In this document: piece after piece, positions 18,084-27,055 of the stretch | Position numbering within the stretch: position 1 is the stretch's first letter | Layout: each line of letters opens with the position of its first letter | Assembly (NCBI RefSeq): GCF_014699005.1 | Contig: NZ_JACWZY010000027.1 | Span: 1 to 64,000 of the forward strand | Origin: Spirosoma profusum | Lineage (GTDB): Bacteria > Bacteroidota > Bacteroidia > Cytophagales > Spirosomataceae | Length of the DNA stretch: 64,000 nt | Reading direction: 5' to 3' | Notes under the pieces: generated by a model | Told to the model about the DNA's origin: nothing | Database searches by the model: none | Seen by the model: the letters and a program-made list of their open reading frames with translations, nothing else | Made by a program: the position numbers and the translations under genes

Positions 18084-18165
18084 TGAGCGAAAGCGTGAAT
18101 GAGTGAAAGAGCAAATGGCTGACGCAACCTAATTTCGCTTTTTCACTCATTCACGCTTTTGCTCA
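18084..18165. repeat. Imperfect palindrome between response regulator and kinase genes
   Basis: Arms of about 33 bp with a few mismatches (left begins TGAGCGAAAGCGTGAATGAG) flank a loop of about 16 nt. One end overlaps the response-regulator stop codon. It shares core words with the palindrome at 14593-14659, so the two belong to one family. Inside an operon it could set the regulator:kinase ratio. Confidence 0.75.
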
Positions 18166-18870
18166 TTCAGTACCATCGGTAAACATATACCCTACACCCT
18201 TAAGAGTCCGGATATGGGTGTCGCCGATTTTTTCGCGGAGCTTACGAATGTGAACGTCGACGGTACGTTCGAGGACGTAAATATCGGCTCCCCAGATTTT
18301 CTGAAGCAATTCTTCGCGACTGCAAACTTTATTGGGGTGCTGAGCCAGAAAGAAAAGCAGTTCAAACTCTTTCTTGGGTAAAATCACCGACTTGTTATTC
18401 TGGGTAACTGAGTAATTCTTACGGTTGATGATTAAGTCGGCAATAGTAATCTGCTCACCGGGATCGGCTTTTTGCGCTTCACGCCGGAAAAGGGCGTTGA
18501 TGCGACTCATCAACGCACGGGGCTTAATGGGCTTGGTCAGATAATCGTCGGCCCCTACGTCGAAAGCAGCCACTTCCGAATATTCTTCCGAACGTGCTGT
18601 CAGGTAGAGAATATAAGTTTGCCGGAGTTCTGGAATTTCGCGCAGTTGCCGACCCGTTTCGATGCCATCCATAAGAGGCATCATGATGTCGAGCAGGACC
18701 AATTCAGGTAAATATGTCCGGGCTATATCAACAGCTTTACGGCCATCCGTGGCGGTTTTTACATCGTATCCCTCTTTGATGAGGTTGTATTCCAGCAGTT
18801 CTACGATGTCGGCGTCGTCGTCGACGACTAAGATGCGATGTTGGGGTTGAGCAGCTTTAGCAGCACTCAT
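18163..18870 (-). CDS. Response regulator, PhoB/OmpR-type winged helix
   Basis: A 235-residue regulator with an N-terminal receiver domain: the acidic pocket is in VVDDDAD, the phospho-acceptor Asp61 in LLDIMMP, Thr91 and Lys113 complete the switch. The C-terminal trans_reg_C winged helix (about 135-230) contains KEFELLFFLAQHPNKVCSRE and the DNA-recognition region RTVDVHIRKLREKIG. With the downstream kinase it forms a PhoR/PhoB-like pair. Two 11-bp-spaced TTAACA/TTAATA hexamers upstream suggest possible autoregulation. Confidence 0.93.
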   Translation of the reverse strand: MSAAKAAQPQHRILVVDDDADIVELLEYNLIKEGYDVKTATDGRKAVDIARTYLPELVLLDIMMPLMDGIETGRQLREIPELRQTYILYLTARSEEYSEVAAFDVGADDYLTKPIKPRALMSRINALFRREAQKADPGEQITIADLIINRKNYSVTQNNKSVILPKKEFELLFFLAQHPNKVCSREELLQKIWGADIYVLERTVDVHIRKLREKIGDTHIRTLKGVGYMFTDGTE

Positions 18871-19178
18871 ACGAAGTGTAGTTGGTGAAAATGTCTTGGC
18901 TTATTAGTAAGTTGCCAGTACGTTGGTTGACACGAAGTTACGTGGCTTAGCCACAACGTTACCAATCAAGTATGCATCCTTAACAAAAACTTAATAACAC
19001 TTCCAGAAAAAAGTCAGGTTGTTTCACGCTGAAAATGAGCCTATTTCTGGCATGTATTTTTCGAACAAGGTTGAAATAAACGAGTTGTTAATACTTCTTA
19101 CAAGTAATCTATTGATTCAAAAACTGCCTCAATAACATCCAAAACACAGCTAAAGAAATACCCTCTTCACTCACTTCT
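18871..19178. other. Divergent intergenic region with a PhoP-box-like repeat
   Basis: 308 bp without a gene. It contains a short GTGGC-TTA-GCCAC hairpin and the hexamer pair at 18980-18996. No exact TAnnTTTG box was found on either strand. Confidence 0.45.
18980..18996 (+). promoter_or_regulatory. Possible PhoB/PhoP-type direct-repeat operator
   Basis: TTAACA and TTAATA are separated by 5 bp (11-bp period), the spacing used by OmpR/PhoB-class winged-helix regulators. The site lies about 110 bp upstream of the PhoB-like gene. Only two hexamers are present, so this is weak. Confidence 0.3.
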
Positions 19179-20330
19179 ATGAATCGTCACCTGTCAGAGG
19201 TTGTACTTCCCGCTTACGCAAAACTTGTTTGCGTATTGCTTTCATTGGTTATCATCGTTTACGGCCTTCATGCGCTCGAAGGCTTACTGGTACCTTTAGT
19301 TTTTGCTATCTTATTTTCGGTCTTACTGTTTCCATTGGCTCGTCGACTCGAAAACTGGAAGGTACCGCGCGTTATTTCCATCGTAATATGTCTGTTGCTA
19401 ACCTTAACGGTGTTGACGGGATTGTTCTACGCCATTTCCATACAGATCAGCAGTTTTGTTGAAGTTGTTCCGAAATTCACGCAGCGCGGGAGGGAGTACA
19501 TTAAAAGTTTACAAACCTTTGCCGACGAACGATTAAATATTGACCGACAACGCCAGATTGATGAAGTAGGCAAATACCTGGATCAGGCAATTTCCGAAGC
19601 AGGTAATATTATCACCAGTACGTTATTAACCACCACCAACATCATCAGTAACTTATTGTTGATACTCCTGTTTGCTTTCTTCTTCCTGTTATACCGCGAT
19701 TTTTTTCGATCATTCTTTTACAAAGTTTTCAACGATACGCGCCGGTCAGTTATAGACACGATTATGTCGGGTATTTATAACGTAGTGAAAGATTACATGG
19801 CCGGTTTGGTGCTGGTTATTTTGATCATTGGTACGTTAATGACCGTTGGTCTACTGATTCTGGGTGTCGATTATGCGGTTTTCTTTGGTTTTTTTGGCGC
19901 CTGTCTAGTCTTAATACCCTATTTCGGACTTTCGCTTGGCTCGTTGATCCCGGCGGCTTATACACTTGTTACACAGGACAATCCGCTCAAAGCGCTGGGC
20001 GTTATTGGCGTGTTTCTGTTTGTACAGGCGCTGGAAGGTAATTTCATTACGCCCTACATTATTGGGTCAAAAGTGAGTATCAATCCGCTGGCGGTCATTA
20101 TTGTGCTGATCATCTGGGAGAACGTCTGGGGCTTGGCCGGGCTGGTATTAGCCTTACCAATGACGGCCATCTTAAAAGTAATTTTCGACGCCCTCGATGA
20201 GTTCAAGCCATACGGGTTCCTGCTTGGCGAAGCCGAGAAACCGCGTCCACCTATCAAAAACCTTCAGGAGTTGGCCGAACAATTACCGAAACGGGTAAAA
20301 AAAGTAGGCAAAATAGAAGAGAAAACGTAG
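19179..20330 (+). CDS. AI-2E family transporter (PerM/YdiK-like)
   Basis: A 383-residue inner-membrane protein of the AI-2E/PerM exporter family. Two or three N-terminal helices (about 12-85), a soluble helical insertion at about 90-150 and a run of C-terminal helices (about 155-345) match the family, as does the conserved region FGACLVLIPYFGLSLGSLIPA and the GSKVSINPLAVII segment. Proteins of this family have been linked to autoinducer-2 or small-molecule/ion export; the substrate here is unknown. It is followed by a 29-bp perfect hairpin. Confidence 0.9.
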   Translation: MNRHLSEVVLPAYAKLVCVLLSLVIIVYGLHALEGLLVPLVFAILFSVLLFPLARRLENWKVPRVISIVICLLLTLTVLTGLFYAISIQISSFVEVVPKFTQRGREYIKSLQTFADERLNIDRQRQIDEVGKYLDQAISEAGNIITSTLLTTTNIISNLLLILLFAFFFLLYRDFFRSFFYKVFNDTRRSVIDTIMSGIYNVVKDYMAGLVLVILIIGTLMTVGLLILGVDYAVFFGFFGACLVLIPYFGLSLGSLIPAAYTLVTQDNPLKALGVIGVFLFVQALEGNFITPYIIGSKVSINPLAVIIVLIIWENVWGLAGLVLALPMTAILKVIFDALDEFKPYGFLLGEAEKPRPPIKNLQELAEQLPKRVKKVGKIEEKT

Positions 20331-20418
20331 CACGTATCAGGCAGGAAATTCCTGAGGTAGTGCTACGTTGAAAAGATGGGTAAATGCATACGTTCATACA
20401 CTTTTGATGTATGCTAAT

Positions 20419-20489
20419 CAGTTTTTTGACTCGGTGTTACGTATGCCATTACTTGGAGTTGGCATACGTAACACCGAGTCAAAAAACTG
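20419..20489. repeat. Perfect 29-bp inverted repeat between transporter and oxidoreductase genes
   Basis: Arms 20419-20447 and 20461-20489 are exact complements (arm begins CAGTTTTTTGACTCGGTGTT) with a 13-nt loop. It ends 22 bp before the oxidoreductase ATG. The stem starts with T6/A6 at its base, so it may act as a bidirectional terminator or as an mRNA-end structure. It is unrelated in sequence to the 89-bp family. Confidence 0.85.
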
Positions 20490-20511
20490 CCAATCCTTAA
20501 TCCTTCACAGC

Positions 20512-21795
20512 ATGACACCTCAGGTTAATCGCCGGGATTTCCTGAAACAGAGTAGCGCGGCTGCACTCAGTATGGCTCTGTTTCCCAGCATGAAACGTAA
20601 AGTCGCGCCCAGCGACAAGGTACGTGTAGCGCATATCGGCATAAACGGTATGGGTACAAATCACCTGAACTGGTTTGCCAAACTACCCGAAGTAGACGTA
20701 GTGGGTTTATGTGATCTTGACCAGACTCATCTCGATAAAGCCCTTGCTACGTTAAAAGGAATCCACCCCGATACAACAGCGAAAACTTACAACGATTTCC
20801 GCTATCTCCTCGACCGTAACGACATCGACGCCATCACCTGCGCCACACCCGATCACTGGCACGCGCAAGTTGCGATTATGGCGTTTCAGGCCGGAAAGGA
20901 TGTGTATGGTGAAAAACCGCTCTCCTACAGCGTTCGCGAAGGACAGAAAATGCTGAAGGCGCTCAACCGCTACGACCGGATTTTTCAATTAGGCACACAA
21001 ATTCACGCGGGCGACAATTACCACAGAGTGGTCGAAATTATTCAGTCGGGAGCGATTGGGAAAGTGCATACGGTACGTCTCTGGAAAACCGGTTTCCCGC
21101 CCGTGCTTGGCCCGGCTAATTACCAGACACCCCCCGCTACGTTGAACTGGGATATGTGGCAGGGGCCCGCACCGGTTTCGCTTTATACGCCTGAACGTTG
21201 TCATTTCACGTATCGCTATTTTCTGGATTATTCGGGCGGGATATTTCAGGACTTCTGGTGCCACATTGCCGACGTAGTGTGGTGGTCGATCAACCCGACC
21301 GGCTTGAAACGAATAACGGCCAAAGGAGAAGCGCCCGAAGGTATTGGCGACGCCCCAAAATGGATCGACATCGATTACGAATTTGACGGATTAAAACTGC
21401 ACTGGACCAGCACGCCACCCAACGTAGCAGGTGCCGAAAAGCGAGGTATCGGGGCTTATTTCGAAGGCGAAAAGGGTACGTTACTGTGCGATTACAATAC
21501 CCGAGAAATCACGATCAATGGCGTGGTTATGAACGACGTAGCAGAGGTACCTATTACGCTACAGCGGTCGCCGGGGCACCAGCAGAATTTTATCGACTCG
21601 GTAAAATCGCGCAAACAACCTGAATCGAATCTGGCTTACGCCCGCCAAATGACGATGCCTATGCACCTCGGCCTGATTTCGTACCGATTGGGCCAATCGC
21701 TGGAGTGGAATCCCCGAAAAGAGAAATTCAGGCATAATTCGGAAGCAAACGCTATGCTCTCGCGGCCCTATCGAAAGGGGTGGAATTTGATCTAG
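20512..21795 (+). CDS. Gfo/Idh/MocA family oxidoreductase, Tat-exported
   Basis: An NAD(P)-dependent sugar or polyol dehydrogenase-type protein. I start it at the ATG at 20512 (MTPQVNRRDFLKQSSAAAL), which gives a Tat signal with a twin Arg; the longer open frame from 20368 runs through the 29-bp hairpin and is not credible. The Rossmann domain begins at VRVAHIGINGMG, followed by the EKPLS motif (the family EKP) and a C-terminal alpha/beta substrate domain. Translocation folded with cofactor fits periplasmic sugar oxidation. The substrate is not predictable. Confidence 0.9.
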   Translation: MTPQVNRRDFLKQSSAAALSMALFPSMKRKVAPSDKVRVAHIGINGMGTNHLNWFAKLPEVDVVGLCDLDQTHLDKALATLKGIHPDTTAKTYNDFRYLLDRNDIDAITCATPDHWHAQVAIMAFQAGKDVYGEKPLSYSVREGQKMLKALNRYDRIFQLGTQIHAGDNYHRVVEIIQSGAIGKVHTVRLWKTGFPPVLGPANYQTPPATLNWDMWQGPAPVSLYTPERCHFTYRYFLDYSGGIFQDFWCHIADVVWWSINPTGLKRITAKGEAPEGIGDAPKWIDIDYEFDGLKLHWTSTPPNVAGAEKRGIGAYFEGEKGTLLCDYNTREITINGVVMNDVAEVPITLQRSPGHQQNFIDSVKSRKQPESNLAYARQMTMPMHLGLISYRLGQSLEWNPRKEKFRHNSEANAMLSRPYRKGWNLI

Positions 21796-21948
21796 ATGAT
21801 ATAAAAACTGATTAATTTCAAGACACTTAGTCCGCTACGTAGTTATTTCTGAAAGTCTGTGTACAGGCCAGGCTGGAACGGTCCGCCGTAGCGGCTTGGC
21901 CCGGCTTGCTAATTTCTACGACCAAGCTCCAGCTTGGCCCATACAACT

Positions 21949-23970
21949 ATGAGCGACCAATCGAAAAACCTCGACCAACGTAGCATTGATACCATCCGGC
22001 TCCTGTCGGTCGATGCAGTTCAAAAAGCGAATTCCGGCCACCCCGGATTACCTCTCGGTGCGGCTCCAATGGCCTACGTACTGTGGTCGCGCTTTTTGCG
22101 CTTCAATCCAAAAGATACCCACTGGCCCGACCGCGACCGGTTTATTCTATCGGCAGGACATGGTTCGGCACTGTTGTACAGCCTTTTGCACGTGTACGGT
22201 TATCCTCTCTCGCTCAATGATTTAAAGAAATTTCGCCAAATCGATTCGATAACACCGGGACATCCTGAATCACACCTGACCGAAGGCATTGAAGTAACAA
22301 CAGGGCCGCTTGGTCAGGGATTTGCTAATGGCGTGGGAATGGCAATGGCTGAAGCGTTTCTGGCTGCTACGTATAATAAGGAAGGACATAACATAGTCGA
22401 TCACTACACGTATTCAATTGTCAGTGATGGTGATTTAATGGAAGGGATTGCGTCGGAAGCGGCTTCGCTGGCCGGGCACCTCAAACTAGGGAAACTGATT
22501 TATTTATACGACGATAATCTGATTTCGCTGGATGGCCCAACCAACCTGGCTTTCACCGAAGATCGAATGGCTCGCTTTGATGCTTATGGCTGGCACACCC
22601 AACACGTAGCTGATGGTAACGATCTTAACGCAATAGAAAAGGCCATTCGGGCGGCACAGGACGAAACCGAACGGCCATCCATTATTGCTGTACGTACCAT
22701 TATCGGGTATGGAAGTCCGCAGGAAGGCACCAGTAAAGTACACGGCAGCCCGCTCGGGGAAGAAAACGTTCGCAAAACGAAAGAGTTTTTCGGCTTTGAC
22801 CCCGACAAATCTTTTGTTGTTCCCGACGACGTAAAGGAACATTTGCATGAACTCGGTAAGCGCGGAGCCGAAACGCAGGCCGACTGGAAAAAGCGATTTG
22901 CTACGTATGCCGAACAATTTCCGGCCGAAGCTGCTACGTTCAACCACTCATTTTCCGGGAAGTTGCCAACCGATTGGGCCGATGACCTGCCTACATTCAA
23001 GCCAGAAGATGGGCCACTCGCGACACGACAGGCATCGGGAAAAGCGCTGACTGCTTTGAAGCAACGTATTCCGTTTTTGTTCGGCGGTTCGGCGGATTTG
23101 GCGTCCTCGAACGATATGCCAACTAAGGGAGATGTCAGTTTCCAGCCGGGGCATTACGAAAATTCGAACATCTGGTTCGGTGTGCGCGAACACGCAATGG
23201 GGGCTGCCATAAACGGCATGGCGCAGCACGAAGGTGTGCACCCCTACTGTGGTACGTTCCTGAATTTCTCCGATTACATGCGTGGCGCCATTCGCCTGAC
23301 TGCTCTGGCGGAATCACCTGCTACGTTCGTTTTCACGCATGACAGTATCGGTTTGGGCGAAGATGGCCCGACGCACCAACCTGTCGAACAAGTGGTTTCG
23401 CTACGTACCGTTCCTAATCTGATTGTGATACGTCCGGCCGATGCCAATGAAACCGTAGAAGCCTGGCGGGTAGCCATGCAGCAACCCAGAAGTCCGGTTG
23501 CGCTGATTTTAGGCCGTCAGAAATTACCAGTCATAGACCAGACTAAATATGGCTCGGCGAAAGGACTTGAGAAAGGCGCCTACATTCTGAGCGAAGCCGA
23601 CGGAGACCCTGAACTCATTCTGATTGCCACTGGCTCAGAAGTGTCACTTGTGTTGGAAGCACAAACTGAACTCAAAAAACAAGACATTGCCGCCCGCGTA
23701 GTTAGTATGCCATCGTGGGAGTTGTTTGATCAACAGAGTACGGCCTATAAACACAAAGTGTTACCTCCCAGCATTCGGAAGCGGCTGGCTGTGGAAGCGG
23801 GTTCGCCCCTCGGCTGGCATCAGTACGTAACAGACGAAGGTTTTGTAATAGGATTGAATCGATTCGGCTTATCCGGTCCCGGCGAAGAGGTAATGGCTTA
23901 CTTCGGTTTCACCGTTGAGAACGTGGTAAAACAGGCCAAAAGCGTTTTGAAAGGCGTTAGTAGTGAGTAA
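21949..23970 (+). CDS. tkt: Transketolase
   Basis: Thiamine-diphosphate enzyme of the pentose phosphate pathway that moves two-carbon units between sugar phosphates. From the ATG at 21949 it is 673 residues, standard length; an in-frame TTG 15 bp upstream is less likely. ThDP-binding signs are AGHGSALLYSLLH, TGPLGQGFANGVG and SDGDLMEGIASEA, with the metal-binding DDN following. The pyrimidine domain has the catalytic Glu region FGVREHAMG and THDSIGLGEDGPTHQP. The C-terminal domain contains GSEVSLVLEA. Hairpins follow its stop. Confidence 0.96.
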   Translation: MSDQSKNLDQRSIDTIRLLSVDAVQKANSGHPGLPLGAAPMAYVLWSRFLRFNPKDTHWPDRDRFILSAGHGSALLYSLLHVYGYPLSLNDLKKFRQIDSITPGHPESHLTEGIEVTTGPLGQGFANGVGMAMAEAFLAATYNKEGHNIVDHYTYSIVSDGDLMEGIASEAASLAGHLKLGKLIYLYDDNLISLDGPTNLAFTEDRMARFDAYGWHTQHVADGNDLNAIEKAIRAAQDETERPSIIAVRTIIGYGSPQEGTSKVHGSPLGEENVRKTKEFFGFDPDKSFVVPDDVKEHLHELGKRGAETQADWKKRFATYAEQFPAEAATFNHSFSGKLPTDWADDLPTFKPEDGPLATRQASGKALTALKQRIPFLFGGSADLASSNDMPTKGDVSFQPGHYENSNIWFGVREHAMGAAINGMAQHEGVHPYCGTFLNFSDYMRGAIRLTALAESPATFVFTHDSIGLGEDGPTHQPVEQVVSLRTVPNLIVIRPADANETVEAWRVAMQQPRSPVALILGRQKLPVIDQTKYGSAKGLEKGAYILSEADGDPELILIATGSEVSLVLEAQTELKKQDIAARVVSMPSWELFDQQSTAYKHKVLPPSIRKRLAVEAGSPLGWHQYVTDEGFVIGLNRFGLSGPGEEVMAYFGFTVENVVKQAKSVLKGVSSE

Positions 23971-24039
23971 CTATGGCTAAGTCACCGGACCGCTGACGAA
24001 AAAAGTTGTGATACAGACCGGGCCGCCGGAGCGGATGCA

Positions 24040-24096
24040 CAGAGGATAAGTGAGCTACGTAGAGAATTAGTCTTTGTGTAGCTCACTTATCCTCTG
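24040..24096. terminator. Perfect 19-bp hairpin downstream of tkt
   Basis: CAGAGGATAAGTGAGCTAC (24040-24058) pairs exactly with 24078-24096 around a 19-nt loop. It lies 70 bp after the tkt stop and 160 bp before the GntR gene, with only a short T-rich tail, so termination or mRNA 3'-end stabilisation are both possible. Confidence 0.6.
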
Positions 24097-24259
24097 TTTG
24101 TCCAATTTTACCTGACGGTGTACAGCATATTGGCTATGGTTTCCAGTAACCGACTATTCTATGTAGGTATAGAGTAACCTGGAGAGGAAATTGTATATTT
24201 ACAGGCTATAAATAATGTATTGTCAACTCTGCAAACGGTCGAATTAGTGTCCACATAGA

Positions 24260-25069
24260 ATGGGTGATTTACCAAATAATGAGCGTTCGTTAGCTGAAAA
24301 TAACCGAGCAATTGCCACAGGGAAGGCGAAATTCATTGTATTGAGTGAAGTGATTATTGATAAAATAAAACAGGGGGAATTACAACCCGGCGACCAGATT
24401 CCGTCAGAAAACGAGCTTATCAAAACCTTCAACATAAGCAATACCACCGCCCGGAAAACGCTGCTCGAAATTGAATCGAAAGGGTGGGCTCGACGCATTA
24501 AAGGTAAAGGTACGTACGTATTGAACCGTACGGAAGACCATCATCTGCTACGTACACTAGGCTCGATTTACGCCACCCGGCGCGGCTTTCACGATAGCCT
24601 GATTGCGGAGGGATTCACGCCCAAGAATATTGTTCTGGAGAAAACCGTTTTGCCAGATGGAATTTCGTCTGAAATTAACGGCCGCCATTTTATTATTGAA
24701 GGGCCGGTGTTGAAATTGCACCAACTTCGCTACGCTGATGAGCTTCTGATCAAAGACGAAGTCAAGTACATCTCCCTGACGATGTGTCCGAAAATCAACC
24801 GGATACCAACGGAAGTTTCCTATTTTAAAGTTTACGAAAATACGTATCACCTGAAAATTGCGGAGGTACAACAAACGCTGAGTGTAAAAATTCTGGAGCC
24901 AAACACTACCAATTTTGACCTCAGCAAACCAACGCCCGTTTTTGTGTTGGATAGTGCTGTAATCTGCACAGGTGATAAAATCGTTGAAATTGAGCAGTCG
25001 TACTATCACGGCGACAAATACAAATTCGCCGTTATCGCCAACCCTGAACACGCTCAACGGGAGAAGTAA
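24260..25069 (+). CDS. GntR-family transcriptional regulator with UTRA domain
   Basis: A 269-residue HutC-subfamily regulator. The N-terminal winged helix spans about 25-95, with the GntR signature IKQGELQPGDQIPSENELI and the recognition helix SNTTARKTLLEIESKGW. The UTRA ligand-binding domain spans about 115-260. It ends four bases from the convergent esterase gene and opens the PUL, so it probably senses a sugar released by the locus and controls it. Its start is preceded by TTAGTG, half of the palindrome found upstream of the isomerase gene, suggesting possible autoregulation. Confidence 0.92.
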   Translation: MGDLPNNERSLAENNRAIATGKAKFIVLSEVIIDKIKQGELQPGDQIPSENELIKTFNISNTTARKTLLEIESKGWARRIKGKGTYVLNRTEDHHLLRTLGSIYATRRGFHDSLIAEGFTPKNIVLEKTVLPDGISSEINGRHFIIEGPVLKLHQLRYADELLIKDEVKYISLTMCPKINRIPTEVSYFKVYENTYHLKIAEVQQTLSVKILEPNTTNFDLSKPTPVFVLDSAVICTGDKIVEIEQSYYHGDKYKFAVIANPEHAQREK

Positions 25070-25072
25070 TAG

Positions 25073-25774
25073 CTATTTCTTAAGCCATTTTACAATTTCA
25101 TCCGCAATGATTTCATGCCCCGCCTGATTCGGGTGATTGACGTGGGACATGTACTTTTTTAGTTCTCCCTGTTTGCCGACCTGTTGAAATTTTGGATACG
25201 GATCAGCCAGACCAATATGGTATTGCTGAGCCAGTTGTCGAATCTGTTGAATGTGCGGCTCAAGTGGATTCTTTGAATCGGTAATATCTATTCGCTGATC
25301 CGGTGAGGGAGTGAGCAAAATAATTTTTACACCTTTATTCAGGGCCGCCTGAATCATTTTCTCCCAGGCTTCGCGGACTTTGGTAATATCGGAAAAGCGG
25401 TCGTTCAGGGCGTAATCAATAAATAGTACGTCGGGCTTGTGAACGAGTACATCTGACTCAAACCGGGTTTGCCCTTTGATGGCGTTCTCTCCTCCGATAG
25501 CTGTCACAATTACGTTAATCACCGCGTAAGGATACTGCTTTTTCAACTTAGCCAGTACCAGATTTGGATACGATTCCAACGTATGTACTTCATGGTCGTG
25601 CCAGAAACCAGCTGGTACGGAGTGCCCATGAAACACCAGATTGACCGTGCGGTTTTTCGGCCAGACCGTGTTCAGTTCGTTCCTGACATCGGCCAGATAC
25701 GTAGTGGAATCAGCCTGTTGAGCCAGACATACGCCTGAAAGATTGAGTAGGATCAGCGTCAGTATGGTGTTCAT
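25073..25774 (-). CDS. SGNH/GDSL-type hydrolase, probable carbohydrate esterase
   Basis: A 233-residue exported esterase-fold protein with a signal peptide of about 18 residues. Block I is FHGHSVPAG with nucleophile Ser52 (GHS rather than GDS), block III is DYALND with the oxyanion Asn, and block V is HVNHPNQAGH with the catalytic His. The position three before that His, normally Asp, is His here. In a PUL it probably removes acetyl or other ester groups from the glycan, like rhamnogalacturonan acetylesterases (inference). An 89-bp element precedes it. Confidence 0.85.
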   Translation of the reverse strand: MNTILTLILLNLSGVCLAQQADSTTYLADVRNELNTVWPKNRTVNLVFHGHSVPAGFWHDHEVHTLESYPNLVLAKLKKQYPYAVINVIVTAIGGENAIKGQTRFESDVLVHKPDVLFIDYALNDRFSDITKVREAWEKMIQAALNKGVKIILLTPSPDQRIDITDSKNPLEPHIQQIRQLAQQYHIGLADPYPKFQQVGKQGELKKYMSHVNHPNQAGHEIIADEIVKWLKK

Positions 25775-25820
25775 GGCTAATCTGTTTTAAGTTTTCGACA
25801 AGAAGTGGAGAATGAACACT

Positions 25821-25909
25821 TTTGTCATTCTGAGGAACGAAGAATCTTAAAGTATCCTTACTTGAGAATTAGGAAATCTTAAGATCCTTCCTGCGTCAGG
25901 ATGACAAAA
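25821..25909. repeat. 89-bp palindromic intergenic element, copy 2
   Basis: Outer ends TTTGTCATTCTGAGGAACGA and ..AGGATGACAAAA. It lies between the two PUL esterase genes. The arms carry different inner cassettes, so this stem has several mismatches. Confidence 0.88.
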
Positions 25910-25938
25910 GTAACTACCCATAATCCACGTTAATAAAG

Positions 25939-26886
25939 CTATTTTTTCGGTAGGTATTTTTCGAACCAATCGGCCACTACGTTCAGGTCTGATTCCCAGG
26001 TTTCGTCCCAACCATGCGCTCCGCCTTTGTGGATGATTAACTCAGCCGGTACACCGGTTTCCTTTAATTTGGCAATGAATCGTTCTGACTGCTCGAGCGG
26101 CACAATGGGGTCTACAGTTCCATGTAAAAGCAGCGTCGGGGGCGTTTCTTTAGTGACAAAGTTGATGGGTGATAACGATTGCATCAGTGTTCGTTTCTCT
26201 TCCCTTGATTTACCGTCCACGCCAAACTGTGGCCAGTAGCGCCGTACCGTATCACACTCGACAAACAACCGGCCCGGATTCCCGTAATTGACCAGATCAG
26301 CAGGTGGGAAAAAACAGGCAACAGCCTGCACCCGACTGGAAACCTTATTGACCGGGTCAATGGACGTACTGGTTTTGGTTGTATCGGGAAAGGCAGGGCG
26401 ACCAACACCAGTACCGATTGAAATTGACAAGTGGCCACCCGAACTCATCCCCGATACGCCTAGTCGATTCGGATCGACCCCGTATTCAGCCGCGTGATAC
26501 CGAACGTAGCGCACCGCCCGATGGATATCCTGGATTACTTCCGCTACGTTGTACTTCGGTGCCGACCCATGCAGAATCAGGAAAACCGTTTGCCCACGAT
26601 CGGTGAAATAGTGAAAATGTTTCTCCCGTTTTTCGATCATGCTAAAGTCGGAATGCCAGCCACCACTGAGTAAGTAGATGACCCCGATACCATTGGGTTT
26701 AGCAGGTTTCAATACGTCCATCGTCAGCGACGTACCAAACTTACGCCCATAAACCACATCCCGAATATGAGTGACACCGGTAGAAATCGACTGCCCTGTT
26801 GACTGACTACCCGAAACGGGCTGACTTACACGCGAACAGGCACTAGCGATAGCCAGCAGAAAGAGGTACCCGATGTACTTTTTCAT
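25939..26886 (-). CDS. Alpha/beta hydrolase lipoprotein, probable esterase
   Basis: A 315-residue alpha/beta-hydrolase similar to the BD-FAE feruloyl/acetyl-esterase group. The N-terminus MKKYIGYLFLLAIASAC has a lipobox with Cys17, so it is probably membrane-anchored. The oxyanion region is YLLSGGWHSDF, the nucleophile elbow GMSSGGH, the acid HGTVDPIVP and the catalytic His in GGAHGWDE. Its place between the SGNH and GH106 genes suggests removal of ester decorations from the same polysaccharide. Confidence 0.88.
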   Translation of the reverse strand: MKKYIGYLFLLAIASACSRVSQPVSGSQSTGQSISTGVTHIRDVVYGRKFGTSLTMDVLKPAKPNGIGVIYLLSGGWHSDFSMIEKREKHFHYFTDRGQTVFLILHGSAPKYNVAEVIQDIHRAVRYVRYHAAEYGVDPNRLGVSGMSSGGHLSISIGTGVGRPAFPDTTKTSTSIDPVNKVSSRVQAVACFFPPADLVNYGNPGRLFVECDTVRRYWPQFGVDGKSREEKRTLMQSLSPINFVTKETPPTLLLHGTVDPIVPLEQSERFIAKLKETGVPAELIIHKGGAHGWDETWESDLNVVADWFEKYLPKK

Positions 26887-26904
26887 AACTAAGATTAGTC
26901 ATTT

Positions 26905-26993
26905 TTTGTCATCCTGAGGCACGAAGGATCTTAACGTATCCTGATTCTCTAGTAAAGACGCTTTAAGATCCTTCCTGCGTCTGGATGACAAAA
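26905..26993. repeat. 89-bp palindromic intergenic element, copy 3
   Basis: Begins TTTGTCATCCTGAGGCACGA and ends GATGACAAAA. It lies between the alpha/beta hydrolase and GH106-like genes. Its inner cassettes (GAGGCACGAAG left, GACGCAGGAAG as right-arm complement) are the two alternative forms of the family. Confidence 0.88.
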
Positions 26994-27055
26994 GTATTCG
27001 TAAGGCATTGATGATAAATCAATTAACCTCAAATCGCCTTACTCACAATACTACG

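Noticed and set aside
20368..20511. N-terminal extension of the Tat oxidoreductase
   Set aside because: It would place a perfect 29-bp hairpin inside the coding region and move the Tat signal to residue 55; the ATG at 20512 is the proper start.
22504..22947. 147-codon minus-strand frame inside tkt
   Set aside because: Antisense to a complete transketolase gene with intact catalytic motifs.
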